In this document: positions 21,093-31,714 of the stretch, piece after piece
How the letters are laid out: every line of letters starts with the position of its first letter
How positions within the stretch are numbered: position 1 is the stretch's first letter
From: Methylobacter sp.
Lineage (GTDB): Bacteria > Pseudomonadota > Gammaproteobacteria > Methylococcales > Methylomonadaceae
NCBI GenBank assembly: GCA_030699385.1
Contig: JAUYMY010000081.1
Span: 27,551 to 91,550 of the forward strand
Direction of reading: 5' to 3'
DNA: 64,000 nt
Position numbers and translations under genes: made by a program
Notes under the pieces: model-generated
What the model saw: the letters and a program-made list of their open reading frames with translations, nothing else
Told to the model about the DNA's origin: nothing
The model's database searches: none

Positions 21093-21971
21093 ATGCAAAC
21101 CTTATTAGTCACCGGCGCTACCGGCTATCTCGGCAGTCATTTGGTTCGTGCGCTATTAGCAGCCGGACATCGGGTTGCGATATTAAAACGCGCCGCATCA
21201 AACCTTGCCCGGCTTGACGACTGCCTGCCGCAGCTTGCTGTCTTCACTATCGAAGACGGCCTGGATCTGCCGTTTAAGTCGTTGGGGCAGTTCAATGCCG
21301 TGATACACACCGCAACCTGCTATGGACGGAACGGGGAAAAGACGCCCGAAATATTCGCCGCCAATACCGCCTTTCCCTTGCAATTACTGGAAATCGCTGC
21401 GGGCTTTAATACCGAAAACTTCTTTAATACCGACACCATCCTTTACAAATATCTCAATGCGTATTCACTGTCAAAACAGCACTTTGCAGAATGGGGCAAG
21501 TATTTTTCCGATAGCGGCCGGATCAACTTCATTAATATCAAACTTGAACACCTGTATGGCGTGGGCGATGACGCCAGCAAATTCGCAACCTATGTTATTC
21601 GCAGTTGCCTGAACAATATTGATAACTTAAAGCTGACACAGGGCGAACAACAGCGCGATTTCATCCATATAGATGATGTGCTTGGCGCTTATCTCTGCTT
21701 ACTCGAAAACACCGGCAACATAGGGCAAGGGTTTACCGAGTTTGCTGTCGGCTCAGGACACGCGGTGAGCATCCATGATTTTGTCACTACCGTTCACCGG
21801 TTGACCGCTTCGCAAACCCGGCTTGATTTTGGCGTCTACCCTTATCGCGAACATGAACTCATGCATTCAGAGGCCGATGTGTCCGGCTTATCGGCGCTGG
21901 GCTGGCGCTGCCGTTATGGCCTTGAAACCGGATTAAAACAAGTCATCGAACTGGAAAGAAAACACTTATGA
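21093..21971 (+). CDS. CDP-abequose/paratose synthase-like NAD-dependent reductase
   Basis: 292-residue short-chain dehydrogenase with GATGYLGSH at 8-16 and YSLSK at 124-128. The [19 protein letters not shown] region resembles RfbJ/RfbS, which reduce the 4-keto group of CDP-4-keto-3,6-dideoxyglucose to CDP-abequose or CDP-paratose. Position between rfbH and an rfbE-like 2-epimerase favours paratose synthase (RfbS), since RfbE acts on CDP-paratose. It overlaps the next gene by 4 bp. The precise stereochemistry cannot be decided from sequence by eye. Confidence 0.8.
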   Translation: MQTLLVTGATGYLGSHLVRALLAAGHRVAILKRAASNLARLDDCLPQLAVFTIEDGLDLPFKSLGQFNAVIHTATCYGRNGEKTPEIFAANTAFPLQLLEIAAGFNTENFFNTDTILYKYLNAYSLSKQHFAEWGKYFSDSGRINFINIKLEHLYGVGDDASKFATYVIRSCLNNIDNLKLTQGEQQRDFIHIDDVLGAYLCLLENTGNIGQGFTEFAVGSGHAVSIHDFVTTVHRLTASQTRLDFGVYPYREHELMHSEADVSGLSALGWRCRYGLETGLKQVIELERKHL

Positions 21972-22990
21972 AACTTCTTATTACAGGCGGCTGCGGCTTC
22001 CTCGGCAGCAATCTGGCTGAAGACGCATTGTCGAATGGCGATGAATTGGCGCTATTCGACAACCTTTACCGTAATGGCTCGCGGGACAATTTGGCCTGGT
22101 TACAAAGCCAAGGCGATTTCCATTTTGAACACGGCGATATTCGTAACCAGAATGACATCACCCGAATAATCCAGTCGTTTCAGCCGGAGGTCATTTTTCA
22201 CCTAGCCGGGCAAGTGGCGATGACCACCTCGATCGCGAACCCGCGCATGGACTTTGAAGTCAACGCAATCGGCACCCATAACTTACTCGAAGCGGTGCGT
22301 TTGTACGCGCCTGCTGCAACCGTGGTTTATTCATCGACGAATAAAGTGTACGGCGATTTGGAGCAATACGCTTATCAAGAAACCGACACCCGCTATCAAT
22401 GCATCGACAAGCCGAACGGTTTTGACGAAACAACGCCGCTTGAATTCCATTCGCCTTACGGCTGTTCCAAAGGCGCGGCTGACCAATACATGCTTGATTA
22501 TGCGCGCATGTTCGGCCTGAACACCGTGGTGTTCAGGCATTCCTCGATGTACGGAGGCCGCCAATTTGCCACATACGACCAAGGCTGGGTCGGCTGGTTT
22601 TGCCAGAAAGCGCTTGAAGCAAAACAAGCCGTTGCCAACCAAGCTTTCACTATTTCGGGGACAGGCAAACAAGTGCGCGATGTGCTGCACGCGGACGACA
22701 TGAAACGCCTCTACAGGGCGGCTATCGGCAATATCGGCCAAGCCAAAGGCCAGGTTTTCAATGTCGGCGGCGGCATCGAAAACAGCCTATCGCTGTTGGA
22801 GCTGTTCTCCTTGCTCGAAAAAATAGCCGACGTGAAACTGGACTACATCCATCTGCCGGTGCGTGAAAGCGACCAACGGGTATTTGTTGCCGACATTGCT
22901 AAAGCCCAACGCCTGCTTGATTGGCAGCCAAGGGTGTCCGCGCAACAAGGCGTCGAACGGATGCTTCACTGGGTGAGCCAAATAGAATGA
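21968..22990 (+). CDS. rfbE: CDP-paratose 2-epimerase-like protein (tyvelose epimerase type)
   Basis: 340-residue extended short-chain dehydrogenase. GGCGFLGSN at 7-15 binds [11 protein letters not shown] at 123-130 and YGCSK at 164-168 give the catalytic Thr/Ser, Tyr and Lys. The [22 protein letters not shown] and [20 protein letters not shown] (about 190-210) blocks are those of RfbE, which converts CDP-paratose to CDP-tyvelose. Starts by 4-bp overlap with the upstream reductase and is overlapped by the flippase gene (ATGA at 22987), so translation is coupled. Family sure, product sugar inferred. Confidence 0.85.
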   Translation: MKLLITGGCGFLGSNLAEDALSNGDELALFDNLYRNGSRDNLAWLQSQGDFHFEHGDIRNQNDITRIIQSFQPEVIFHLAGQVAMTTSIANPRMDFEVNAIGTHNLLEAVRLYAPAATVVYSSTNKVYGDLEQYAYQETDTRYQCIDKPNGFDETTPLEFHSPYGCSKGAADQYMLDYARMFGLNTVVFRHSSMYGGRQFATYDQGWVGWFCQKALEAKQAVANQAFTISGTGKQVRDVLHADDMKRLYRAAIGNIGQAKGQVFNVGGGIENSLSLLELFSLLEKIADVKLDYIHLPVRESDQRVFVADIAKAQRLLDWQPRVSAQQGVERMLHWVSQIE

Positions 22991-24315
22991 GTGAGGCCGT
23001 CTCAAAAGAACGAAGCCATAACTATCTGCGCCAGATAAAAGGCGCGGTTGCTTATAAAGCCGTTGCCATGGCCGCCTCATTCCTCGCCATCCCGTTGATG
23101 ATACGTTATCTCGGACAAGAACAGTTTGGCGTATGGTCAACGCTGCTGACGGTGATGTCGTGGATCGTATTCTTTGATTTAGGCGTCGGCAATGGTTTGC
23201 GCAACAAAGTGGCCGAAGCCTTGGCGAAAAACGATAAAGCGGAAGCCGCAAACTACATTGCTTCGGGTTATAGCCTGATTGGCCTGATCGCGCTTTTGCT
23301 GTGGGCAGCGATTACGGCGGCTTCATTTTTTGTACCTTGGCAAAGCGTGTTCAATACCCACGCGATTGCAGAAACGACCTTGCGCCTGACGGTGCAGATT
23401 GCTACCTTCTTCGTGGCGCTCAATTTCTGGATTGGCTTGATTGCTGCGCTACTCGGGGCGCTGCAAAAAACCTCGCTGACGGCGCTGGGCCAATTGATTT
23501 CAAACGTCCTGGCCTTGATGCTGGTTTTTGTGCTGACCCAAACAACTGCGGCTTCAATCACTAAGCTGGCCTTTGTTTACGGCATTTCGCTGGTGACCGC
23601 CAACATTCTGCTGAGCCTGCATTTATACCAACGCAATCCAGAGTTACGACCCAAGCCTTATCTGGACAAACAACATGCAAGCCCGCTGCTATCGGTCGGC
23701 CTGCAATTTTTTATCATCCAGCTTGCCGTACTGGTCATTTTTACCACCGACAAGATGCTGATCACCCAGTTATTTGGCCCGCAACACGTCACCCAATACG
23801 AGGTTGTCTTCAAGCTTTTTAGTGTCATTTCATTCGCACATACCCTAATCACTGCGCCGCTTTGGTCGGCTTATACCGATGCCTATCACAGAACAGACAT
23901 CGCTTGGATTAAACAAATGTTACGCAAGCAGTTGGCTGTTTATTGCGGCGTTATACTTGCCGTTATCCTGACCGGTCTATTGGCGAAACCCATCATTGCC
24001 GTGTGGGTCGGCCATGAACTGGACGTGACGTCACCGTTAGTCGCAACAATCGGGCTGTTCGTATTAGTTTCTATCTGGAATAACATCTATGCCACATTCG
24101 TCAATGGCATAGGCAGAATCAAGGCGCAGCTTTGCACCGCAGTGATTGCAATGCTGCTGAATATTCCTTTAGCCTTGCTGTTTACCCAATATTTTGGCTT
24201 CGGTTTAAGCGGCATTGTGCTGGCGACTTGCGTAAGCCTGCTGATTGCCGCCGTGGTTCTTCCTATACAAGTTTACGGTATAGTCCGTGACGGAACGAGA
24301 GGCATTTTTGAATGA
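22987..24315 (+). CDS. O-antigen flippase/polysaccharide transporter (Wzx-like)
   Basis: 442 residues from ATG 22987, which overlaps the rfbE-like stop. An upstream in-frame start at 22921 would run through rfbE and is rejected. The protein is an inner-membrane MATE/MOP-type transporter with about 12 hydrophobic segments and the conserved N-terminal [25 protein letters not shown] region (about 32-52), followed by [17 protein letters not shown]. It would flip lipid-linked repeat units to the periplasmic face. Overlaps the next glycosyltransferase by 4 bp. Confidence 0.88.
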   Translation: MSEAVSKERSHNYLRQIKGAVAYKAVAMAASFLAIPLMIRYLGQEQFGVWSTLLTVMSWIVFFDLGVGNGLRNKVAEALAKNDKAEAANYIASGYSLIGLIALLLWAAITAASFFVPWQSVFNTHAIAETTLRLTVQIATFFVALNFWIGLIAALLGALQKTSLTALGQLISNVLALMLVFVLTQTTAASITKLAFVYGISLVTANILLSLHLYQRNPELRPKPYLDKQHASPLLSVGLQFFIIQLAVLVIFTTDKMLITQLFGPQHVTQYEVVFKLFSVISFAHTLITAPLWSAYTDAYHRTDIAWIKQMLRKQLAVYCGVILAVILTGLLAKPIIAVWVGHELDVTSPLVATIGLFVLVSIWNNIYATFVNGIGRIKAQLCTAVIAMLLNIPLALLFTQYFGFGLSGIVLATCVSLLIAAVVLPIQVYGIVRDGTRGIFE

Positions 24316-25286
24316 CAAAAATCCAAGCAAAACCGCCCAAAGTCAGCATCCTGATCCCGGTTTACAACCGCAAAGACTACATCGCCGAATGCATACAGTC
24401 TGCATTGAATCAAACATGCACCGATTTTGAAGTTGTGGTCGTGGATAACGCCAGCAACGACGGCACCTGGGAGATTTGCAGGCAGATTGCCGCAAGCGAT
24501 CATCGGGTGCGAATATTCCAAAACAGCACCAACATTGGCCCGGTACGTAACTGGCTGGCCTGTGTGGACAAGGCGCAAGGCGTATTTGGTAAAATACTGT
24601 TTAGCGATGACTTGATGTTCCCACAATTTCTTGAATACACACTCCCGTATCTTGAATGCCCGGACGTGGGTTTTGTGTCTACTGCGGCACTGATTGGAAC
24701 AGGCGTCGAAAATGGGACACTTCATTATTCACTGGCAAACGCTACGGAACGCCTACACAGCGAGCGCTATTTCGAGTTATTACTGACCGCCAGTGCCCCT
24801 TTTTCGCCGGGAGCAGCCATCTTCCGCATGGCGGATATACGCGCCAATTTAAGGCTTTCATTTCCTACCTGTATCCCCCGTGATTTCACCAAAAACGGGG
24901 CGGGGCCGGATGTGTTGCTGTATGCCTTAACCGCATTAAATTATAAAGCTGTCGTTATGCTGCCTATGGCTGAGGTATTTTTTCGGGTACATACCGATTC
25001 ATTCACAATAGCCAATGACGATAACGAAGTCACAAAAGGTTATCTGGCTGCGCTGGCATGGTTTTTTAAAACTCAATTAACCCAAAACCATTGGGCAAGC
25101 TATATTGCCCGTACCTGGTTGTCCAAGGTAAGAAGCGCGGGGCGATTGTCCTCCCTGACAAAATACTGCGCCGAATATGAAGGCAAAGGCAGCCTTATTG
25201 AAGCCGCAATCGTGCTAATCGCAGCAGCGCGCATTGCTATAGCTGAATTACTGAATCGCGCAAACAAGGCTATTTGCCAACGATGA
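24312..25286 (+). CDS. Glycosyltransferase family 2
   Basis: 324 residues with a GT-A domain: VSILIPVYNRKDY near 10-22, VVVDNASNDGTW near 43-54 and the metal-binding LFSDDLM near 97-103. The C-terminal third is basic and partly hydrophobic. It probably adds a sugar (perhaps the dideoxyhexose) to the O-antigen repeat unit. Translationally coupled to the flippase by ATGA. Last gene of the tightly overlapping run. Specificity unknown. Confidence 0.88.
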   Translation: MTKIQAKPPKVSILIPVYNRKDYIAECIQSALNQTCTDFEVVVVDNASNDGTWEICRQIAASDHRVRIFQNSTNIGPVRNWLACVDKAQGVFGKILFSDDLMFPQFLEYTLPYLECPDVGFVSTAALIGTGVENGTLHYSLANATERLHSERYFELLLTASAPFSPGAAIFRMADIRANLRLSFPTCIPRDFTKNGAGPDVLLYALTALNYKAVVMLPMAEVFFRVHTDSFTIANDDNEVTKGYLAALAWFFKTQLTQNHWASYIARTWLSKVRSAGRLSSLTKYCAEYEGKGSLIEAAIVLIAAARIAIAELLNRANKAICQR

Positions 25287-25450
25287 AACGCCGCACAAAC
25301 TCGGCATAACTAGGCTACCGGAATATGTTTGGGGAATTGTGTAGGGATTGTTAATCAACTTCGGTGGTTATCCAAAAGAAACAGCAGAATAAGTTGTATT
25401 ATGATATTTTCGTGTGTTTCGTGGAAAGAATTAAAACAGGGTAATAAACA

Positions 25451-25725
25451 ATGCCAACCATATCTATTTTCTACGGCATCCAAATCAAATCATGATGTAT
25501 TTTTATGATAATGGAAAACACAACATGCCACATATCCATGCTGAATATCAGGATAACGAGGCTGTGTTTTCAATTTTGGACGCTGAGGTGATTTCGGGGA
25601 GTTTGCCACGCAAACAAACGCGCTTAGTACAAGCCTGGATTGAGTTATATCAAGAATCTTTAATGATCGATTGGAAATTAGCCGTATCAGGTCAAGAACC
25701 ACTGCGCATTGAACCATTAAGATAA
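25451..25725 (+). pseudogene. DUF4160 protein with frameshifted N terminus
   Basis: ATG 25451 opens MPTISIFYGIQIKS and meets TGA at 25493-25495. The rest of a DUF4160 protein (MYFYDNGKHNMPHIHAEYQD..., ending IEPLR) continues in another frame from 25492 to 25725. Both parts match what is expected of a single DUF4160 protein, so a one-base frameshift separates them. The downstream 77-residue ORF could still be translated from ATG 25492 or 25495. It is paired with a DUF2442 gene 12 bp downstream, a common toxin-antitoxin-like combination. Could also be a sequencing error in the source assembly. Confidence 0.65.
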
Positions 25726-25737
25726 TCGGAGCTATCT

Positions 25738-25977
25738 ATGAAATTGATTAAAGTAGAACCTAAAGATAATTATATTCTGCGTATCTCTTTAGATGATGAT
25801 TCGATAATTGATTTTGATGTAAAAGCGGAATTAGATCGTATTCCTTGTTACAAAGCACTTTATGATTTGACCTTGTTTAACAAGGTCAAATTTAAAAACA
25901 AACGTATTTACTGGAGTGATCAGTTTGATTTTCATTTGGATCAAATTTTGGAACGCGGACAGTTTTTAAAGCGATGA
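25738..25977 (+). CDS. DUF2442 domain protein
   Basis: 79 residues (MKLIKVEPKDNYILRISLDD..), a small beta-rich protein of the DUF2442 family, which is regularly found next to DUF4160 genes and regarded as a putative antitoxin or partner. AT-rich compared with the sugar genes around it. SD-like GGAG lies at 25728-25731, 6 bases before the ATG. Intact. Function in a toxin-antitoxin pair is inferred from gene pairing only. Confidence 0.75.
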   Translation: MKLIKVEPKDNYILRISLDDDSIIDFDVKAELDRIPCYKALYDLTLFNKVKFKNKRIYWSDQFDFHLDQILERGQFLKR

Positions 25978-26173
25978 ATATCTGGCGCGATGACATGCAG
26001 CAGGTTAGCGTTATAGATTGAGTAACCGACGATTAGAAAAAGGTTGCTGGAAAACAAAATAATCGAGACTAAAAAGGGACATTTACCTATCACTCAGTCA
26101 TTGAGGTGGGCTACCCACTTTAGACGAGACAAAACACAGTTAAAACCACCCAAATAATCACTTTAGTATAACC

Positions 26174-27022
26174 ATGACCCATCAACCGCCCCCTTTAATC
26201 ACCATTATCATTGCTGTTTATAATGGCGCCAAAACCTTGCAGCAATGTATCGATAGTGTCGCGCAACAAACTTATGCCAACAAAGAATTAATCATTATCG
26301 ATGGCGGTTCTAAAGACGGCACTGTTGAATTGCTGAAGGCGAATGATCAACTTGTCAGCTACTGGATTTCCGAACCCGATCACGGCATTTATAACGCCTG
26401 GAATAAAGGATTGGCACAAGCACAAGGTGAATGGATTTGTTTTTTAGGCGCGGATGATTTTTTTTGGGATACGCAGGTGCTCGAAAAAATCAGTAAGCCT
26501 TTGGCCACATTACCCGCGACTATTCGCGTGGCTTATGGGCAAATCATGCTGCTTAATTCTAAAGATGAAGACGTGTATTTATCAGGCGAACCTTGGCAGA
26601 ACGTTAAAAAACGATTTAAGCAAATCATGAGCATTCCGCATCCCGGCACGCTGCATCGGCGCAGTTTGTTTGAACAGCATGGCCGCTTTGATGAATCATT
26701 TCGTATCGTGGGCGATTATGAATTGTTATTGCGCGAGCTAAAAACCGCCGATGCTGCGTTTATTCCTGATGTAATTACCGTGGCCATGCGTCAAGGCGGC
26801 ATTAGCAGCGATCCTGCTAATGTATTGGTGGTTATGTGGGAATGCAGGCGCGCCTCATTAAAGCACGGGCAGCGTATACCGACAGCCAGCTGGCTAATGG
26901 CCATGGCAAGGGTGTATATCCGCTTGTTGTTATGGCAATTTCTAGGCGAACAAGTGGCTAGAAAAGCCTTGGATTGGGGGCGACGTATGTTGGGCTTACC
27001 GGCATTTTGGACGCGAACCTAA
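26174..27022 (+). CDS. Glycosyltransferase family 2 (WcaA-like)
   Basis: 282 residues: ITIIIAVYNGAKTLQQCIDS near 9-28, LIIIDGGSKDGT near 39-50 and the metal site GADDFFWD near 96-103, then GDYELLLREL near 178-187. The architecture is that of small GT2 enzymes that act in capsule, colanic acid or O-antigen synthesis. It is similar in plan to the partial glycosyltransferase at the left edge of the window. Its TAA stop overlaps the ATG of the next glycosyltransferase (TAATG). Donor sugar unknown. Confidence 0.9.
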   Translation: MTHQPPPLITIIIAVYNGAKTLQQCIDSVAQQTYANKELIIIDGGSKDGTVELLKANDQLVSYWISEPDHGIYNAWNKGLAQAQGEWICFLGADDFFWDTQVLEKISKPLATLPATIRVAYGQIMLLNSKDEDVYLSGEPWQNVKKRFKQIMSIPHPGTLHRRSLFEQHGRFDESFRIVGDYELLLRELKTADAAFIPDVITVAMRQGGISSDPANVLVVMWECRRASLKHGQRIPTASWLMAMARVYIRLLLWQFLGEQVARKALDWGRRMLGLPAFWTRT

Positions 27023-28131
27023 TGGCGCAACCACAAAAAGCAGTCCGCCTGCATCTTACCAACATTGCCGGGCTTGGCGCAGTGCAGCTGCTCCAATCCT
27101 TGCTGCCGAATTTTGAGCGGCTGCAAGATTACAAATTGGAAACCGTTTACCTGCCGTCTCAAGGGGAACTTGCCCATTACCAAACTACTTGCCCTGAAAC
27201 CAAACTGATACGCTACCAACGCTATTTGCCCAATTCACTTTCAAGGCTGCTGGAATGTACGCTGTTGGGCAACAGGTTTGATGGCGCTACGCCGCTATTG
27301 GTGCTGGGCGACATACCGCTCAGGAGTAAAACGAGGCAAACCGTCTTCGTCCAAACCACCCTGCTGACGCAGGGTGCAAGTACCGGCAGGCAGCTTGGCG
27401 CGGTCAAGTATTGGATAGCGAGGTGCTTATTCCGGCTCAATCTGGGCTATGTTTCCGCTTTTATTGTGCAGACAGAAGCGATGAAAGCGGCTCTGATTAA
27501 AACCTATCCTGCAATAAACGGGCGAGTGCATGTCATTGCACAACCAGCGCCAAATTGGCTGCTCGACTCCCAACTTAAACGCACGCAACCGAAAATTCGG
27601 GCAGATTCGGGGCTGCGGCTTTTTTATCCGGCGGCGAATTACCCGCACAAAAACCATCAACTCTTGGGCAAAATCCAAGCCGATCAAGTAAAAACATGGC
27701 CGGTTGCTGAATTGTTGCTGACTCTTCCTAAAAATTTGCATCCAAACCCTGCCATAACGTGGATACACTGTGTGGACAGGCTGGCGCCGGATGCGGTTGT
27801 CAATGCCTATACGCAGACCGATGCGCTGTTATTTCTCTCGCTGTCCGAAAGCTTTGGCTTTCCACTGGTCGAGGCGATGTGGATAGGCTTGCCGATCATT
27901 TGCCCCGACCTGCCTTACGCTCACGCGCTGTGCGGGCATCAGGCGATTTATTTTGATCCGGAGGATATAAATTCACTGCAGGCGGCGGTCGCCGAGTTAA
28001 GCGAGCGCCTTGAGGCTGGATGGTGGCCGGAGTGGTCGGAAAACCTTAAAGCCATACCGCAAAGCTGGCAAGAAGTTGCGGCGGCGATGTTGAGTCTTGC
28101 CACTGATGAAACTGAACAGCCAATCAGTTAA
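27022..28131 (+). CDS. Glycosyltransferase family 4 (GT-B fold)
   Basis: 369 residues from ATG 27022, which overlaps the upstream stop; an in-frame start at 26974 is inside the previous gene. The C-terminal half carries the GT4 donor-binding motif ESFGFPLVEAMWIGLPIICPD, written here in part as E-x7-E, preceded by TDALLFLSLS. The N-terminal half is more diverged, as usual for the acceptor domain. Last gene of the O-antigen cluster, ending at a hairpin shared with the convergent ackA. Confidence 0.87.
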   Translation: MAQPQKAVRLHLTNIAGLGAVQLLQSLLPNFERLQDYKLETVYLPSQGELAHYQTTCPETKLIRYQRYLPNSLSRLLECTLLGNRFDGATPLLVLGDIPLRSKTRQTVFVQTTLLTQGASTGRQLGAVKYWIARCLFRLNLGYVSAFIVQTEAMKAALIKTYPAINGRVHVIAQPAPNWLLDSQLKRTQPKIRADSGLRLFYPAANYPHKNHQLLGKIQADQVKTWPVAELLLTLPKNLHPNPAITWIHCVDRLAPDAVVNAYTQTDALLFLSLSESFGFPLVEAMWIGLPIICPDLPYAHALCGHQAIYFDPEDINSLQAAVAELSERLEAGWWPEWSENLKAIPQSWQEVAAAMLSLATDETEQPIS

Positions 28132-28152
28132 GGAGAGCGAAGGACGCTCTCC
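28132..28152. terminator. Bidirectional hairpin between convergent genes
   Basis: Perfect 8-bp stem GGAGAGCG / CGCTCTCC with a 5-base loop, placed in the 29-bp gap between the convergent GT4 and ackA genes. It lacks a strong T run on either strand, so termination strength is uncertain. Confidence 0.5.
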
Positions 28153-28160
28153 CAAGACAT

Positions 28161-29216
28161 CTACAATCGAACACCCAAACAAAGATCCCGTATCATCACT
28201 TCTTCATCCGCCGGGATAACCAGCACGGGTTTGTGACCGGGGCGGCTGATGGCAGCCATGCCCGACTCGTTGGCAGCCTGATCCAAGGCAAAGCCCAAAA
28301 AATCCAGCGGCGCACAGATTTTTTCACGCACTACGGCGGAATGCTCACCAATACCACCGGTAAACACCAGCGCATCGATGCCGCCCGCTTTAGCGGCAAA
28401 ACCGCCGATTGCCGCCCTCACTTGCCGACAGAAATAATCGACAGCGAAGGCGGCGTTGTCGCTCACACTGGCGGTGAGCTCACTCATTTCCGAACTTTCA
28501 CCGGCCGACAAGGCCAACAAGCCCATTTGGTGGAACACCACTTTGCTCAATTGCTCAGGCGTGTAGCGTTTCGCCAATTCCAACATCACGCCGGGGTCAA
28601 GATCGCCGCTTCGGGTGCCCATAGGAATGCCGCCTGCCGGGGTGTAGCCCATGCTGGTGTCCACCGATTTCAGGTTCTCCAGCAAACACAGGCTGGCGCC
28701 GCTGCCCAAATGGGCGACGACGACTTTTTGATACGCCGCTTCGCCCAAAACGCTTTCAAGCCTGCTTGCGATATAGGCGTAATTGAGGCCATGGAAACCG
28801 AAACGGCGCAAACCCAATGCGTTCGGAATCGGCAGGCGTTTGGCCAATTCCGGCAAGGTGGCATGAAACGCGGTGTCGAAACAGACGATTTGCGGCGCAT
28901 CGAAGCGTTGCAGACACAAATCCAACCCCAGCAAATTACCCGGCAAATGCAGCGGCGCCAGATGAATCAGCGCCTCCAGCCGGGCACGCTCGGCCGCATC
29001 GACCCGCCTTGCCGGTTCGGTTATTTCGCCGCCATGCACAAAACGATGACCGACCAGCGTCGGCAATTCACCGGCCAAATCGTGCAGCAGCTGGTCGAAA
29101 GCCTGCTGCTGATCGCGCACATGCTCATAACGGAAATTGCGCCGCGCACCGTCAGCACTAAACAGGCTCGCTTTTAGCGACGACGAGCCGCTGTTGATGG
29201 TTAAAACCGAGTGCAT
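28161..29216 (-). CDS. ackA: Acetate kinase
   Basis: Converts acetyl phosphate and ADP to acetate and ATP. 351 residues from ATG 29216, which overlaps the xfp stop codon (ATGA), so the pair is translationally coupled. Visible are LTINSGSSSLK near 5-15, HRFVHGG, VVAHLGSGASLCLLEN and GYTPAGGIPMGTRSGDLDPG, and the C-terminal VFTGGIGEHS. The length is a little below the 390-400 residues of E. coli AckA, as in other Xfp-linked enzymes. With Xfp it makes a bypass from sugar phosphates to acetate plus ATP. Confidence 0.95.
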   Translation of the reverse strand: MHSVLTINSGSSSLKASLFSADGARRNFRYEHVRDQQQAFDQLLHDLAGELPTLVGHRFVHGGEITEPARRVDAAERARLEALIHLAPLHLPGNLLGLDLCLQRFDAPQIVCFDTAFHATLPELAKRLPIPNALGLRRFGFHGLNYAYIASRLESVLGEAAYQKVVVAHLGSGASLCLLENLKSVDTSMGYTPAGGIPMGTRSGDLDPGVMLELAKRYTPEQLSKVVFHQMGLLALSAGESSEMSELTASVSDNAAFAVDYFCRQVRAAIGGFAAKAGGIDALVFTGGIGEHSAVVREKICAPLDFLGFALDQAANESGMAAISRPGHKPVLVIPADEEVMIRDLCLGVRL

Positions 29217-31576
29217 CAATACGGCCACACCCAATTGTCAACTTCTGGCAAATCGGTGCCGTGTTCGTAAGCATAATTGCGGCATTCGATCTGCATATCG
29301 CGCATTTTTTCTTTGACATGCGCACCGGCTACGCGCAATGACGGAATCCGGTTAATCGCGTCAATCACCAGACTGAAACGGTCGATTTCGTTTTGAATGG
29401 CCAATTCCAGCGGCGTGTTGATGCTGCCTTTTTCCTTGTAACCGCGCACATGCAGGTTCTTGTGGTTATTGCGGCGATAAGCCAAGCGGTGAATCAACCA
29501 AGGATAACCGTGGAAGTTGAACAATATTGGTTTGTCCAGCGTGAACAGGCTGTCGAAATCCTTATCCGACAAGCCGTGCGGATGTTCCGCTGCAGGCGTC
29601 AGTTTGTACAAATCCACCACGTTGATAAAACGTACTTTAAGTTCGGGGAAATTCTCGCGCAGCAATACCACGGCGGCCAGCGCTTCTTTGGTCGGAATGT
29701 CGCCGGCACTGGCGATGACCAAATCCGGCTCGAAACCTTGGTCATTACAAGCCCAGTCCCAGATGCCGATGCCCTTAGTGCAATGTTTAATCGCTGCATC
29801 CATGTCCAAAAATTGCAGATGCTTTTGTTTGTCGCAAACGATGACATTAATATAATCGGTGCTTTTTAAACAATGATCGGCCACCGACAACAGGCAGTTG
29901 ACATCGGGCGGCAAATAAATACGCGTGACTTCCGGGCTTTTATTGACCACCACGTCCAAAAAGCCGGGGTCTTGATGGGTAAAGCCGTTATGGTCTTGAC
30001 GCCAAACGGTCGACGTAATCAGCAGGTTCAACGACGACACCGGCGCACGCCACGGCACATCCTTGGACATCGCCAGCCATTTGGCATGTTGATTGAACAT
30101 CGAATCAATCACATGGACGAAGGCTTCGTAAGTGGAGAAAAAACCGTGACGACCGGTCAGCAAATAGCCTTCCAGCCAGCCTTCGAGCGTATGCTCAGAC
30201 AGCATTTCCATCACTCGTCCGTCCGCCGACAGTTCGCCGCCGCCGGCATCTTCCGGCAAATAGTCGGCCAGCCAGGTTTTTTTGCTGACTTCATAAACGT
30301 CATCGAGCTTGTTCGAGCTGTTCTCATCGGGGCCGAACACGCGGAAATTGTGCATGTTCAGGCGCATGATGTCGCGCAGGAACTTGCCCAAAGGCCGCGT
30401 ATTTTCAGCGACTGTGGTTCCGGGTTTACTCACTTCAGCAGCGTATTCGCGGCAATCCGGCATCAGCAGGGCTTTACGCAATAAGCCGCCATTAGCATGA
30501 GGATTGGCGCTCATACGCCGTGTGCCTTTAGGCGCCAGCGCTTTGAGTTCAGGCAACAAAGCGCCATTCTGATCAAACAATTCTTCTGGTTTGTAGCTGC
30601 GTAGCCAGTCTTCCAGCTGCTTAAAATGTGCCGGTGTATCGCGCACATTACTCAGCGGCACTTGATGGGCGCGCCAAAAACCTTCGACCTTTTTGCCGTC
30701 CACTTCTTTCGGCCCCGTCCAGCCTTTAGGCGAGCGCAACACAATCATCGGCCAACGCGGACGAACCGGTTTGCCGCTGCTGCGCGCTTCCTGCTGTATG
30801 CGGCGAATTTCCAATACGCATTGTTCCAGCGTCTCGGCCATGGCTTGGTGCATGGTTTCGGGGTCGCTGCCTTCAACAAAATAAGGCGTCCAGCCGTAGC
30901 CTTTGAACAGGTTTTCCAATTCCTCGTGCGAAATGCGCGACAGGATAGTCGGATTGTTAATCTTGTAGCCGTTCAAATGCAGAATCGGCAACACTGCACC
31001 ATCGCGGATAGGATTCAGGAACTTGTTGGAATGCCAAGACGTCGCCAGCGGCGCGGTTTCCGATTCGCCATCGCCGACCATCACCGCAACAATTAAATCG
31101 GGATTATCGTAAGCCGCGCCGAACGCGTGGCTTACGCTGTAACCGAGTTCGCCGCCTTCATGGATTGAACCCGGCGTTTCCGGTGTGCAATGGCTGCCGA
31201 TGCCACCGGGAAAGGAAAACTCTTTGAAGAACTGGCGCAGTCCGTGTTCGTCTTCGCTTTTATTCGGGTAAATTTCGCTGTAAGCGCCTTCCAGATACAC
31301 AGGACCAAGCACACCGGGCGCGCCGTGACCGGGGCCTGCGAGAAAGATGGCGTCCAAATCGTACTTATTAATTAGCCGATTAAGGTGGATATAAGCAAAA
31401 GAAAGGCCGGGGCTAGAACCCCAATGCCCCAGCAAACGGTTCTTCACATGCTCCAGTTTCAGCGGTTCGCGCAGCAGCGGATTATCGCGCAGATAAATCA
31501 TACCGGCAGCAAGGTAGTTGCAGGCGCGCCAATAGGCGTTAATGTTGTCAATTTCTTGTTGGGTTAATGTATTCAT
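29216..31576 (-). CDS. xfp: Xylulose-5-phosphate/fructose-6-phosphate phosphoketolase
   Basis: Thiamine-diphosphate enzyme that splits xylulose-5-P (and often fructose-6-P) with phosphate to acetyl phosphate plus glyceraldehyde-3-P or erythrose-4-P. 786 residues, normal for the family. GPGHGAPG lies at 81-88 and the ThDP-binding GDGESETAP at 168-176; [11 protein letters not shown] and [10 protein letters not shown] blocks are also present. In RuMP-cycle methanotrophs this gives a short route from formaldehyde-derived sugars to C2 units. Upstream of ackA in an operon. It starts at ATG 31576; no specific regulator is seen nearby. Confidence 0.97.
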   Translation of the reverse strand: MNTLTQQEIDNINAYWRACNYLAAGMIYLRDNPLLREPLKLEHVKNRLLGHWGSSPGLSFAYIHLNRLINKYDLDAIFLAGPGHGAPGVLGPVYLEGAYSEIYPNKSEDEHGLRQFFKEFSFPGGIGSHCTPETPGSIHEGGELGYSVSHAFGAAYDNPDLIVAVMVGDGESETAPLATSWHSNKFLNPIRDGAVLPILHLNGYKINNPTILSRISHEELENLFKGYGWTPYFVEGSDPETMHQAMAETLEQCVLEIRRIQQEARSSGKPVRPRWPMIVLRSPKGWTGPKEVDGKKVEGFWRAHQVPLSNVRDTPAHFKQLEDWLRSYKPEELFDQNGALLPELKALAPKGTRRMSANPHANGGLLRKALLMPDCREYAAEVSKPGTTVAENTRPLGKFLRDIMRLNMHNFRVFGPDENSSNKLDDVYEVSKKTWLADYLPEDAGGGELSADGRVMEMLSEHTLEGWLEGYLLTGRHGFFSTYEAFVHVIDSMFNQHAKWLAMSKDVPWRAPVSSLNLLITSTVWRQDHNGFTHQDPGFLDVVVNKSPEVTRIYLPPDVNCLLSVADHCLKSTDYINVIVCDKQKHLQFLDMDAAIKHCTKGIGIWDWACNDQGFEPDLVIASAGDIPTKEALAAVVLLRENFPELKVRFINVVDLYKLTPAAEHPHGLSDKDFDSLFTLDKPILFNFHGYPWLIHRLAYRRNNHKNLHVRGYKEKGSINTPLELAIQNEIDRFSLVIDAINRIPSLRVAGAHVKEKMRDMQIECRNYAYEHGTDLPEVDNWVWPY

Positions 31577-31688
31577 AAGCTATAAATTTAAGGTTAAGTT
31601 TTTTGCTGGCAATATTAAAGCGTCTTATTGTGACACCGGCGTGACAACCGGTTGATGTTAGGTAGCCTATTTCTTTTAACATTTACGT

Positions 31689-31714
31689 TGGAGTCCAATA
31701 GCTTTAGCTATTGG
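31689..31714. repeat. GGAGTCCAATAGC hairpin repeat, copy 1 (overlaps ene-reductase stop)
   Basis: TGGAGTCCAATAGCTTTAGC then TATTGG: stem CCAATAGC/GCTATTGG with loop TTTA. A near-identical inverted copy lies at 49837-49862. The TAA stop of the ene-reductase (31706-31704 on the minus strand) is in the loop. Confidence 0.65.

Noticed and set aside
28233..29177. 314-codon open frame on the plus strand opposite ackA
   Set aside because: It is antisense to a clearly real acetate kinase gene, its protein is rich in Gln, His and Arg with no recognisable motif, and it reflects the GC skew of the other strand.
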